From Zoogloea sp016790385 (GTDB lineage: Bacteria; Pseudomonadota; Gammaproteobacteria; Burkholderiales; Rhodocyclaceae), in assembly GCF_041916735.1 (NCBI RefSeq), contig NZ_JAYRYY010000004.1: a DNA stretch of 64,000 bases, one strand, 5' to 3'. Made by a program: the position numbers and the translations under genes. The notes under the pieces are model-generated. The model saw only the letters and a program-made list of their open reading frames with translations. It was not told the DNA's origin and searched no databases. This document shows, one piece after another, positions 35,311 to 42,814 of this stretch (position 1 is the stretch's first letter; each line of letters opens with the position of its first letter).

Positions 35311-35350
35311 AAAAATCCCCAGTGGTTCGGCGTTGCCGTCTCTGGGGATC
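35311..35350 (-). promoter_or_regulatory. terminator-like hairpin in the metK leader (candidate attenuator)
   Basis: On the minus strand ATCCCCAG (35342-35349) and CTGGGGAT (35315-35322) form an 8-bp stem. Its 19-base loop holds a nested CGGC-AAC-GCCG hairpin (35328-35338). TTTT and, a little later, a second T-run follow, just before the ribosome binding site. An upstream CGCTCC (minus strand, 35354-35359) can pair with the GGAGCG (35296-35301) of the ribosome site. Both would allow regulated expression, but no known riboswitch class was matched. Confidence 0.6.
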
Positions 35351-35453
35351 ATCGGAGCGGCGACGCTTTAGCAGTATTTTTTGGGCGCCTCGGCAGCCTG
35401 GCTGCGCTGTGCCCCCGCCCTGCAAGTTGTCGGATTAACTCGGCGGAATCACA

Positions 35454-35481
35454 ATTATAACTTTGCGCACCCGGCCGTCAA
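35454..35481 (-). promoter_or_regulatory. sigma-70-type promoter for metK
   Basis: On the minus strand TTGACG (35476-35481) and a perfect TATAAT (35454-35459) are spaced by 16 bases. Transcription would start near 35447 and give a leader of about 155 bases before the metK ATG. The plus-strand acyltransferase gene starts 26 bases beyond the -35 element, so its upstream region overlaps this promoter. Confidence 0.75.
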
Positions 35482-35506
35482 TTCGGCCGCTACCCGGCAC
35501 TGGCTG

Positions 35507-36367
35507 ATGGCGTCCCTGATATTCAAGTTTCTTGCCGGTCTTCCCTTGGGCATCCTCCAGCGTCTGGGCGTTCTCGCGGGATGGCTCACCTACGCCCTGT
35601 CACCCACCTATCGACGGCGCCTGCGTGCCAATCTTGAGCAGGCCCTTGGCCACGACGAGGCCGGGCGCATCTGGCGGCGCTGCGTCGGCGAGATCGGCAA
35701 GCAGGCCCTGGAGCTGCCCTGGGTGCTGCTCCGCCCCCAACAGGAAATCGGCGCCAAGGTGGTCCGGGTGAGCGGCTGGGAGCACGTGGAGGCCGCGGAG
35801 GCAAGCGGCGGCGGAATCCTGTTCATCACCCCGCATCTGGGCTGCTTTGAAATCTCTGCCCAGTATTTCTCCCTGCACAAGCCGATCACCGTGCTCTACC
35901 GGGCGCCCAAAAAAGCCGTGCTGCAACCGGTGATCGATGCCGGCCGCCGCCGGGGCAACATGCAACTTGCGCCGGCCGACGTGGGCGGCGTACGCCGCCT
36001 CGCCAAAGCCCTCCGCGCCGGGGAGGCGGTGGGCATGCTGCCCGACCAGGTGCCCGGCGGCGGCGAAGGCGCCTGGCTGCCCTTTTTCGGCCGGCCGGCG
36101 TATACGATGACGCTGGCGGCGCGCCTCTCGGAAGTCAGCGGTGTAAGCACCCTTTTTGCCTGGGCCGAGCGCCTGCCCGGCGGCAAGGGCTTTCACCTGC
36201 ACCTGCGCCCGGCGCTGACGCCCCTGGAGGGCGACACCACCACCCGGGCTGCCGCCATCAACCGGGAACTGGAAGCCCAGATCCGCGAGAATCCCACCCA
36301 GTATCTGTGGGGCTACAACCGCTACAAGCGTCCGTCCGGCGCACCGCCCGCACCTGCAACCCGGTAA
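35507..36367 (+). CDS. LpxL/HtrB-family lipid A acyltransferase
   Basis: A 286-residue protein with one N-terminal membrane helix (about 8-30) and the catalytic HX4E motif in TPHLGCFE (His110, Glu115). The ATG at 35507 is the first that gives the expected N-terminus. The C-terminal WGYNRYKRP matches the family. It is followed after nine bases by a second, different member of the same family, so the pair probably completes acylation of lipid A. Confidence 0.9.
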   Translation: MASLIFKFLAGLPLGILQRLGVLAGWLTYALSPTYRRRLRANLEQALGHDEAGRIWRRCVGEIGKQALELPWVLLRPQQEIGAKVVRVSGWEHVEAAEASGGGILFITPHLGCFEISAQYFSLHKPITVLYRAPKKAVLQPVIDAGRRRGNMQLAPADVGGVRRLAKALRAGEAVGMLPDQVPGGGEGAWLPFFGRPAYTMTLAARLSEVSGVSTLFAWAERLPGGKGFHLHLRPALTPLEGDTTTRAAAINRELEAQIRENPTQYLWGYNRYKRPSGAPPAPATR

Positions 36368-36376
36368 TCCCCGTTC

Positions 36377-37249
36377 ATGAGTCGAATCATCGTCGCCCTG
36401 CTGTGGCTGCTGCACTGGCTGCCCCTGTCGATCCAGGCCCCCATCGGCCGCGGCATCGGCCTGCTGCTGTACTGGATCATCCTACCCCGCCGCCGGGTGG
36501 TGCACACCAATCTGCGCCTGTGCTTTCCCGATCTGTCCAAGGCCGAACGTGGCGCCCTGGCCCGGGAACACTTCGCCCTGGCCGGGCGCAGCCTGATCGA
36601 GCGTGGCCTGGCCTGGTTTGCGCCGGAGGCGCGCGTGCGCCGCATCGTGCGCGTGGAGGGCGAGGAGATCCTCGCCCGCCTGATCGCGCAGCGCCAGCCC
36701 GTGATCATGCTGACGCCCCACTTCCTCGGCCTGGACCTGGGCGGCACCCGGCTGGCCGCCAGCTTCGACTGCGTGAGCATCTACGCCCGCCAGCGCGACC
36801 CGGTGATCGATCACTGGCTTTTCCATGGCCGCAGCCGCTTCGGCAGCCAGGTGCTGCTGCGCCGGGACGAAAGCGTGCGCGCCTCCATCAAGGCCATGAA
36901 GGAAATGCGGCCCTTCTACTACCTGCCGGACATGGACAACGGCATGGAGGATTCGATCTTCTCGCCGTTTTTTGGCGTGCAAGCGGCCACCCTCTCCGCC
37001 CTGCCCCGCCTCACCCGCCTGGGCGGCGCGGTGGTGGTGACCTGCGTGACCCGCATGCTCCCGGGCGGCCAGGGCTACGTGGTGACCCTGAGCGAACCCT
37101 GGACAGACTTCCCAAGTGGGGACGTGGACGCCGACGTGCACCGCATGAACGCGGCCATTGAAGACCTGGTACGCACCATGCCGGCCCAGTATTACTGGGT
37201 GCATCGCCGCTTCAAGACCCGCCCGCCGGGCGAGGCCAAGGTGTATTAG
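36377..37249 (+). CDS. second LpxL-type lipid A acyltransferase
   Basis: A 290-residue member with an N-terminal membrane helix, the LPRRRVVHTNLRLCFP segment typical of LpxL/LpxM, and the HX4D motif in TPHFLGLD (His115, Asp120). The C-terminal YYWVHRRFKTRP is also typical. It is probably co-transcribed with the previous gene and ends 31 bases before a convergent small gene. Confidence 0.91.
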   Translation: MSRIIVALLWLLHWLPLSIQAPIGRGIGLLLYWIILPRRRVVHTNLRLCFPDLSKAERGALAREHFALAGRSLIERGLAWFAPEARVRRIVRVEGEEILARLIAQRQPVIMLTPHFLGLDLGGTRLAASFDCVSIYARQRDPVIDHWLFHGRSRFGSQVLLRRDESVRASIKAMKEMRPFYYLPDMDNGMEDSIFSPFFGVQAATLSALPRLTRLGGAVVVTCVTRMLPGGQGYVVTLSEPWTDFPSGDVDADVHRMNAAIEDLVRTMPAQYYWVHRRFKTRPPGEAKVY

Positions 37250-37255
37250 TCGCAC

Positions 37256-37273
37256 GGGGGGCGCCGACCCCCC
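37256..37273. terminator. possible hairpin between convergent genes
   Basis: GGGGGG-CGCCGA-CCCCCC forms a 6-bp GC stem between the second acyltransferase and the small membrane protein gene. There is no U-tract, so termination is only suggested by its location. Confidence 0.4.
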
Positions 37274-37280
37274 AGGGCAT

Positions 37281-37508
37281 TCAGCCCTGATCGTCCTTCG
37301 CCGCCAGCTCGGCCAACACCAGGGGAAAGGCCGCGCTCCCCACCAGCGCCACACCCGACACCAGCAGCACCAGCCCGGCCCCCGATTCCTGCAACAACGG
37401 GTGCAGATCGGCCCCCAGACCCGCGAGCAACAGCCCGCCGGCGATCAGGCACAGCAGCCCGGGAATCCCCAGCAGCCACGCACCGGCGGGCAAGCGTTTG
37501 AGTGCCAT
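37281..37508 (-). CDS. small two-helix membrane protein
   Basis: A 75-residue protein with two hydrophobic segments (about residues 10-30 and 42-66) and an acidic end (AAKDDQG). The ATG at 37508 lies two bases after the trmB stop, so it should be translated from the trmB transcript. I recognise no family. Its place and its sequence, typical of membrane helices, argue that it is real. Confidence 0.65.
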   Translation of the reverse strand: MALKRLPAGAWLLGIPGLLCLIAGGLLLAGLGADLHPLLQESGAGLVLLVSGVALVGSAAFPLVLAELAAKDDQG

Positions 37509-37510
37509 GC

Positions 37511-38233
37511 TCACACCCGCCTGAAGACCACGTCCCACACCCCGTGACCCAGCTTGATGCCGCGGTTCTCGAACTTGGTGAGGGGGCGATAATCGGGCTT
37601 GGGCGCAAAGCCCTCGGCCGTATTGGCCAGCATCGGCTCGGCGGACAGCACCTCCAGCATCTGCTGGGCGTATTCCTCCCAGTCGGTGGCGCAGTGCAGG
37701 TAGCCGCCCGGCGCCAGGCGCGAGGCGATCAGCTTGACGAAGGGCCCCTGCACCAGGCGGCGCTTGTGGTGGCGCTTCTTGGGCCACGGGTCGGGAAAGT
37801 AGATGTGCACACCGGCCAGCGAGCCTTCGGGAATCATGTCGCGCAGCACTTCCACCGCGTCGTGCTGGACGATGCGCAGGTTGGTGATGCCACCTTCCTC
37901 AATCAGCTTGCACAGGCCACCCACGCCGGGTGCATGCACCTCGATACCGACAAAGTCGTCCCCCGGCCGCGCCTGGGCGATCTGGGCCGTGGCCTGCCCC
38001 ATGCCAAAACCGATCTCCACGATCTGCGGCGCCTTGCGCCCGAAGACCTGGGACAGATCAATGGGCTCGGGGCGGAAAGCGATGCCGACCTTGGGCATCA
38101 TCTCGTCGAGAAAGCGGTGCTGCGCCTCCGACATGCGCCCCTGGCGCAGCACGAAGCTGCGGATGGACTGGGAGGTCAGCCGACCGGCAGTCGGCTGCTC
38201 ATCGGAGGAAGGCATCAGTTGTTCGTCGTTCAT
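37511..38233 (-). CDS. trmB: tRNA (guanine-N7)-methyltransferase
   Basis: A 240-residue methyltransferase with the SAM motif VEIGFGMGQAT, the acidic GIEVHAPGVG and the TrmB hallmark YFPDPWPKKRHHKRR. It makes m7G46 in tRNA variable loops. The ATG at 38233 is used in place of an upstream in-frame start, because the upstream part is not conserved-looking and overlaps the terminator of thiG. Confidence 0.94.
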   Translation of the reverse strand: MNDEQLMPSSDEQPTAGRLTSQSIRSFVLRQGRMSEAQHRFLDEMMPKVGIAFRPEPIDLSQVFGRKAPQIVEIGFGMGQATAQIAQARPGDDFVGIEVHAPGVGGLCKLIEEGGITNLRIVQHDAVEVLRDMIPEGSLAGVHIYFPDPWPKKRHHKRRLVQGPFVKLIASRLAPGGYLHCATDWEEYAQQMLEVLSAEPMLANTAEGFAPKPDYRPLTKFENRGIKLGHGVWDVVFRRV

Positions 38234-38245
38234 GAAAAATCCGCA

Positions 38246-38277
38246 AAACCAAAAACGGCGCACCCCCTGGCGCGCCG
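38246..38277 (-). terminator. intrinsic terminator after thiG
   Basis: On the minus strand CGGCGC and GCGCCG arms surround a 10-base loop and are followed by TTTTTGGTTTT. It lies between thiG and trmB and would end the thiS-thiG transcript. Confidence 0.65.
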
Positions 38278-38329
38278 CATGAAAACTGCCGTGGTCCGGG
38301 CGGGGGCAAGGCAGCTCCCCCGCCGGGCC

Positions 38330-39115
38330 TCAGCTGCCGATCAGCCCCGTGGTGGGCGAACTCGGGCTGGCCGTGTAAAACTTGCGGGGCATGCGCCCGG
38401 CCAGAAAAGCCTCGCGGCCGGCCTCCACACCCATTTTCATGGCGCGGGCCATCCGCACCGGGTCTTTCGCCAGGGCGATGGCGGTATTCATCAGCACCCC
38501 ATCACAGCCCAGCTCCATGGCAATGGCCGCATCTGACGCTGTGCCCACGCCCGCATCCAGCAGCACCGGCACCTTCACCGCATCGCGCACCAGCTGCACG
38601 TTCCAGGGGTTGAGCACGCCCATGCCGGAACCGATGAGGCTCGCCAGCGGCATCACCGCCACACAACCGATGTCTTCCAGCATTTTGGCCTGGATGGGGT
38701 CATCGGAGCAGTACACCATCACCTCGAAGCCCTCCTTCACCAGCGTCTGCGCCGCCTTGAGGGTTTCCGGCATGTTGGGAAAGAGGGTGTGCGGATCGCC
38801 CAGCACCTCCAGCTTCACCAGCTTGTGGTCATCCAGCAGCTCCCGCGCCAGGCGCAGGGTGCGCACCGCGTCATCGGCTGAATAACAGCCCGCCGTGTTG
38901 GGCAGGTAGGTGAATTCGGACGGGGGCAGCGCATCCAGCAGGCTGGGCGCGTTCGGATCCTGCCCGATGTTGGTCCGGCGGATCGCCACGGTGACGATCT
39001 GCGCCCCGCTGGCCAGCACCGCCTCGCGGGTTTCGGTGAAATCCTTGTACTTGCCGGTGCCCACCAGCAGCCGGGAGGAATAGGCCTTGCCTGCAATCGT
39101 CAGCAAATCGTCCAT
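38330..39115 (-). CDS. thiG: thiazole synthase
   Basis: A 261-residue TIM-barrel protein whose Lys101 in VKLEVLGD forms the Schiff base with deoxyxylulose phosphate. The C-terminal VPVLLDAGVGTASDAAIAME and GCDGVLMNTAIA bind phosphate. With ThiS it makes the thiazole moiety of thiamine. The thiS gene lies 72 bases upstream on the same strand. Confidence 0.97.
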   Translation of the reverse strand: MDDLLTIAGKAYSSRLLVGTGKYKDFTETREAVLASGAQIVTVAIRRTNIGQDPNAPSLLDALPPSEFTYLPNTAGCYSADDAVRTLRLARELLDDHKLVKLEVLGDPHTLFPNMPETLKAAQTLVKEGFEVMVYCSDDPIQAKMLEDIGCVAVMPLASLIGSGMGVLNPWNVQLVRDAVKVPVLLDAGVGTASDAAIAMELGCDGVLMNTAIALAKDPVRMARAMKMGVEAGREAFLAGRMPRKFYTASPSSPTTGLIGS

Positions 39116-39187
39116 CGAAGCGCCAGTCTGAATATGAGGGAAAGAATGAAGGGGCCGCCCGCCGCCCCGAAAACCCCGTTGCGGAGT

Positions 39188-39418
39188 TTAACCGCCGCCT
39201 ACCGCGACGACGATCTCTAGCGTGTCGCCCTCGGCGAGCAGCGTTGCAGCGTGCAAGCCCCTGGGCACGATCTCGCCGTTACGCTCCACCGCCAGCCGCT
39301 TGCCGGTGAGGCCCATCTGGTCAAGCAGGCCCGCCACGGAGACAGGCCCCGCAAGGGTGCGGGCCTCGCCATTGACGGTGACGGACAGGGAAGCGGAAGA
39401 AGTGGCTTGGGCAGACAT
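39188..39418 (-). CDS. thiS: sulfur carrier protein ThiS
   Basis: A 76-residue beta-grasp protein with VTVNGEART at the start, the LLDQMGLTGKRLAVERNGEIVPR core, and the C-terminal VAVGGG whose terminal glycine pair is thiocarboxylated. It has a slightly long N-terminus (about 10 residues). It passes sulfur to ThiG, which is encoded next. Confidence 0.93.
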   Translation of the reverse strand: MSAQATSSASLSVTVNGEARTLAGPVSVAGLLDQMGLTGKRLAVERNGEIVPRGLHAATLLAEGDTLEIVVAVGGG

Positions 39419-39485
39419 GGCGCGAGTTTACCACGCCCACCGGTTGCCCTCCGCCTCCGCCCTGCGTACAATCCCGGCTCTTCGA

Positions 39486-39559
39486 GCGGGCGTCGTATAA
39501 TGGTAATACCCTAGCTTCCCAAGCTAGAGCCGTGGGTTCGATTCCCATCGCCCGCTCCA
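39486..39559 (+). tRNA. tRNA-Gly (anticodon CCC)
   Basis: A complete cloverleaf with encoded CCA: acceptor GCGGGCG/CGCCCGC, D-loop containing AATGGTAA, anticodon stem CTAGC/GCTAG with loop TTCCCAA (anticodon CCC), and T-loop TTCGATTC. Its sequence closely follows the known glycine CCC tRNA pattern. It marks the left border of the restriction-modification locus. Confidence 0.97.
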
Positions 39560-39590
39560 CCGGATTCATGCAGATTGTTGATCTGCGAGC

Positions 39591-39622
39591 AAAAAGGCCA
39601 ACCTCAAGGGGTTGGCCTTTTT
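39591..39622. terminator. intrinsic terminator after tRNA-Gly
   Basis: AAAAAGGCCAACC and GGTTGGCCTTTTT form a 13-bp stem with a six-base loop (39604-39609) and T-runs on both strands. It can end the tRNA transcript on the plus strand and hsdM on the minus strand. Confidence 0.88.
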
Positions 39623-39700
39623 GTTGTCGGGTCGGAGGTGGGCGAGGCTCGGTCAGGTCACATGGAGGCCGTGCCGCCGATCAACTGCACGCCGTAACGT

Positions 39701-41224
39701 TCATTTCCCGCCGTCATCCCGTGCAAAGCTCGGCAGGCCCGATGCAACATCACGGAACGCAGCCAGCGCGGCCTCCAGGTGTTCGATGATCTCGTGCTGC
39801 AACACGTCCGGGGGCGGCAGGTCGTCCAGATTTTCCAGGCTGTCGTCCTTCAGCCAGAAGATGTCCAGGCTCGCCTTGTCGCGGGCAATCAGTTCATCGT
39901 AAGCAAAGAACTTGAAGCGCTCGGTTTCCTGGCGCGCGTGCCGGTTTTCAGGGTTGTAGCAGGAAACGAAATCCTTCAGATCATCCAGCCTCAGCTGGCG
40001 GGTCTTGAGGGTGAAATGCTTGTTCGTGCGCAGGTCGTAGAACCACACGCCCTTCGTATAAACCCGGCCGTCCTTCGGCGCGTTGTCGAAGAACACCACG
40101 TTGGCCTTCACCCCCTGGGCGTAGAAGATGCCGGTGGGGAGCCGCAGGATGGTGTGCACATCGCAATTCTCCAGCAGCTTGCGGCGAATCTTCTCGCCGG
40201 CGCCGCCCTCGAAGAGCACGTTGTCGGGCAGCACCACCGCCGCCTTGCCGTCCACTTTGAGCATGCTGACGATGTGTTGCAGGAAGTTGAGCTGCTTGTT
40301 GGACGTCGTCTGCCAGAAGTCCTGCCGCTCGTAGGTCAGCGCGTCGCGGTCTTCCTCGCCCTCCTCGTTGGTGATGGTCATGCTGCTCTTCTTGCCGAAG
40401 GGCGGGTTGGCCAGCACGTAATCCACCCTGATCTTCGGCTCGGCGATCAGCGCATCCGCGCGCTCCACCGAGGGCTCGCCGTCCAGCTCGCCGATGTTGT
40501 GCAGAAACAGGTTCATCAGGCACAGGCGGCGGGTGTTGGGCACGATCTCGTTGCCGTGGAAGGTCTGCTCGCGCAGGAAGCGCGCCTGCCGAGGGTTGAG
40601 CTTGAACAGATCCCGACGCAGCCACGCCGCGTTATCCTTCAGCCATTGCCCGGAGCCCGACAGCCATTCGTTGGCCGTCAGGAAGAACCCACCTGTTCCG
40701 CAGGCCGGGTCGGCAATGGTCTTTTCCGGCTGGGGCCGGACGCAGGCCACCATCGCCTGGATGATCGCCCGGGGCGTGAAGTACTGGCCCGCGCCGCTCT
40801 TGGTATCTTCCGCGTTCTTCTGAAGCAAGCCTTCGTAGAGGTCGCCTTTGGTGTCGGCATCCAGCCCGATCCAGCTCTCGGCATCGATCATCTGCACTAG
40901 GCGCGCCAGCTTGGCCGGGTCCTGGATCTTGTTCTGAGCCTTGAAGAAGATCGCGCCCAGCATGCCCGACTCCGCGCCCAGCTCGTGCAGGATCGCCAGA
41001 TAGTGGGCCTCCAGCGGCTCGCCGGTCTTGCCGCGCAGGCTCGCCCAGTCATAGCCCGAGGGGATGCGGGTGTCGCGCTTGTAGGGCTCCTGCGCGTATT
41101 CATGGGCGAGCTTGAGGAACAGCAGGTAGGTGAGCTGCTCCAGGTAGTCGCCATAGCCCACCCCGTCGTCGCGCAGGGTGTGGCAGAAGTTCCAGACTTT
41201 CTGGATGAGGGAGGAGGTGTTCAT
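39701..41224 (-). CDS. hsdM: type I restriction-modification DNA methyltransferase HsdM
   Basis: A 507-residue N6-adenine methyltransferase with an N-terminal HsdM domain, SAM motif ADPACGTGGF (171-180) and catalytic NPPFG (273-277, the NPPF form). It works with HsdS and HsdR as the modification subunit. It is the last gene of the locus on the minus strand, 132 bases downstream of the AlbA_2/ATPase gene, and that gap carries paired direct repeats. Normal length for the family. Confidence 0.95.
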   Translation of the reverse strand: MNTSSLIQKVWNFCHTLRDDGVGYGDYLEQLTYLLFLKLAHEYAQEPYKRDTRIPSGYDWASLRGKTGEPLEAHYLAILHELGAESGMLGAIFFKAQNKIQDPAKLARLVQMIDAESWIGLDADTKGDLYEGLLQKNAEDTKSGAGQYFTPRAIIQAMVACVRPQPEKTIADPACGTGGFFLTANEWLSGSGQWLKDNAAWLRRDLFKLNPRQARFLREQTFHGNEIVPNTRRLCLMNLFLHNIGELDGEPSVERADALIAEPKIRVDYVLANPPFGKKSSMTITNEEGEEDRDALTYERQDFWQTTSNKQLNFLQHIVSMLKVDGKAAVVLPDNVLFEGGAGEKIRRKLLENCDVHTILRLPTGIFYAQGVKANVVFFDNAPKDGRVYTKGVWFYDLRTNKHFTLKTRQLRLDDLKDFVSCYNPENRHARQETERFKFFAYDELIARDKASLDIFWLKDDSLENLDDLPPPDVLQHEIIEHLEAALAAFRDVASGLPSFARDDGGK

Positions 41225-41247
41225 CTTCAGCGTTCCGTTGCGGCGGG

Positions 41248-41354
41248 CATCAAATACCCATCAAGTAGCGTTCTTTCCGCACCGCATTGTTTTTTAATGG
41301 ATTTATTTTCTGGCGCGACAGGTATCGGGCGTTCCATCAAGTACCCATCAAGTA
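41248..41354. repeat. two paired direct repeats in the hsdM upstream region
   Basis: The unit CATCAAGTA occurs four times on the plus strand, as two pairs: 41248-41256 (one mismatch) and 41259-41267, then 41335-41343 and 41346-41354. Units within a pair are 11 bases apart, about one helical turn, and the pairs are 87 bases apart. Between them lies an AT-rich stretch (about 41288-41310), unusual for this genome. The arrangement suggests binding sites for a regulator of hsdM, or a recombination product. A small ORF of 36 codons (41337 to 41227) also spans the region but lacks a ribosome site. Confidence 0.7.
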
Positions 41355-41356
41355 AA

Positions 41357-42814
41357 TCACGCCCAGCTCGGCACGTAACGCCTGAGCTTGGGTGCCGCGT
41401 CGGGGTCATCCAGACGGACCATTCCCGCACTCAAAGCCTCCTTGATTAGGCGGGAGGCGGTGGCACTGTTCTTCGAGTCGATGCCGAAGCGTTCCCGCAG
41501 GGAGCTATTGGTCATGAATTCCCGCTGCACATATCGCAGGCAGGCGTGCAGATACACGGCGCGGACACGATCCGCCTGATCCATCTGCGTCAGGCTGCGT
41601 GGGGCGAACAAGGTGCTGCGGGTCGAGTCGCCCACCACTTCGAACGCCGGCGCAGGCAGCTGGTAGAACTCGGCCTGGGACACCACCTTGTCCACGCCGC
41701 TGCCACGCTCTTCACAGATGCCCATGCGTCGCATCAGCGAAGCCAGCGCCTCATTGCGGGAGCGAGGCGGACTATCCAGCATCCGTGCGGTGTCCACAAG
41801 CGGCAGGCCCGGGTTGGTGATCTCCATCCGGTCATCAAAGATCTCCACCATGGGACCGCTGCCGGTAATTGAGAAATCCTGGTGGATCAGCGCATTGGCA
41901 ACCAGTTCCCGAATCGCCAGCTCCGGATACACCGGCACGGCCTTGCGCAGCGCTTGCCCGATCACTTCATTAACCGGAAGAAGTCCGTTGATGAAGCCGA
42001 TCAGCCCTTCGAATCCCGCAGCATAGCCCTTGGTGCCCGTCTGCTCCCGCAAGGTCTCCACACGGCCTTTACCCTTGTAAACAATCACACGCACGGCCTT
42101 GCGCTGAAGTCGCCCGAAATCCGACAACTGCTTGGCTAGCAGGATTGCGCCGAGATTCATCACATTCCAGTAGCCCCCACCAGCGGGCTCAATCAGCCGG
42201 TCGGCGGCCAGGGCGTCCAGAATGGCAGCCCGGCCATCGGGTAAGGGGCGGTCAATCAGGTCAAAGTAGCTCGGGTAATCCAGCCGCTTCAGCACCTCAT
42301 CCGCGCTCAGCTTTTCCACGGCCGGTAAGCGCTCGAAGGGGGTGGCATCGAGCACGCGCCAAAGCTCACGCTCCTTTTCCTGAAAGTCTTTCAGGCGCTT
42401 CTTGTAGGAACCGATGCGGATGAATTCGGCCCCGCCGAACTGCACGGGGTGGCGATACGCGCAATCAATCTCCAACAGCACCAACGGCAACCCATCCAGC
42501 TCCAGCCGGACGAAGTGAAAGCCGATCTTTGGGGCCAGCTGGCGCAGCAGCCAGCTCTCCAGTTCTTCGTTGCCGATGCGTTTGTGAGCAGGGTCGAAAG
42601 TCGTGCCTATCGCCTGATGCGTCGCATCATCCACGCCCCAGAGCAGATAGGCATGGGCCTTGCCCTCCAATGCCGCGGTGTTAGCCAGCGCCGAGATGTA
42701 CTCGCCTATCTCCTGCGGTTCCGCATTGTTGTGCTTGAACTCCAGCCAGCCCGTTTCGCGGGGCAGGGCACGCAGTTCGTGAGCCAGGCTGACCCAATAC
42801 TGTTCGTCACGCAT
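41357..42814 (-). CDS. AlbA_2 (Schlafen-like) domain plus GHKL ATPase protein embedded in the R-M locus
   Basis: A 485-residue protein. The N-terminal AlbA_2 domain has LEFKHN (24-29) with the ExK-type pattern of Schlafen-like proteins. A winged-helix-like middle follows, then a GHKL-type ATPase domain with RELVANALIHQD (302-313) and NPG (334-336). The C-terminus looks like a winged helix. Such proteins often sit beside type I systems, but their function is not established; transcription regulation or host defence are both possible. The ATG at 42814 overlaps the hsdS stop, which suggests coupling. Confidence 0.85.
   Translation of the reverse strand: MRDEQYWVSLAHELRALPRETGWLEFKHNNAEPQEIGEYISALANTAALEGKAHAYLLWGVDDATHQAIGTTFDPAHKRIGNEELESWLLRQLAPKIGFHFVRLELDGLPLVLLEIDCAYRHPVQFGGAEFIRIGSYKKRLKDFQEKERELWRVLDATPFERLPAVEKLSADEVLKRLDYPSYFDLIDRPLPDGRAAILDALAADRLIEPAGGGYWNVMNLGAILLAKQLSDFGRLQRKAVRVIVYKGKGRVETLREQTGTKGYAAGFEGLIGFINGLLPVNEVIGQALRKAVPVYPELAIRELVANALIHQDFSITGSGPMVEIFDDRMEITNPGLPLVDTARMLDSPPRSRNEALASLMRRMGICEERGSGVDKVVSQAEFYQLPAPAFEVVGDSTRSTLFAPRSLTQMDQADRVRAVYLHACLRYVQREFMTNSSLRERFGIDSKNSATASRLIKEALSAGMVRLDDPDAAPKLRRYVPSWA

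Noticed and set aside
41227..41337. A 36-codon frame just upstream of hsdM
   Set aside because: It lacks a ribosome binding site and mostly reflects the direct repeats. It is kept only as part of the repeat feature.
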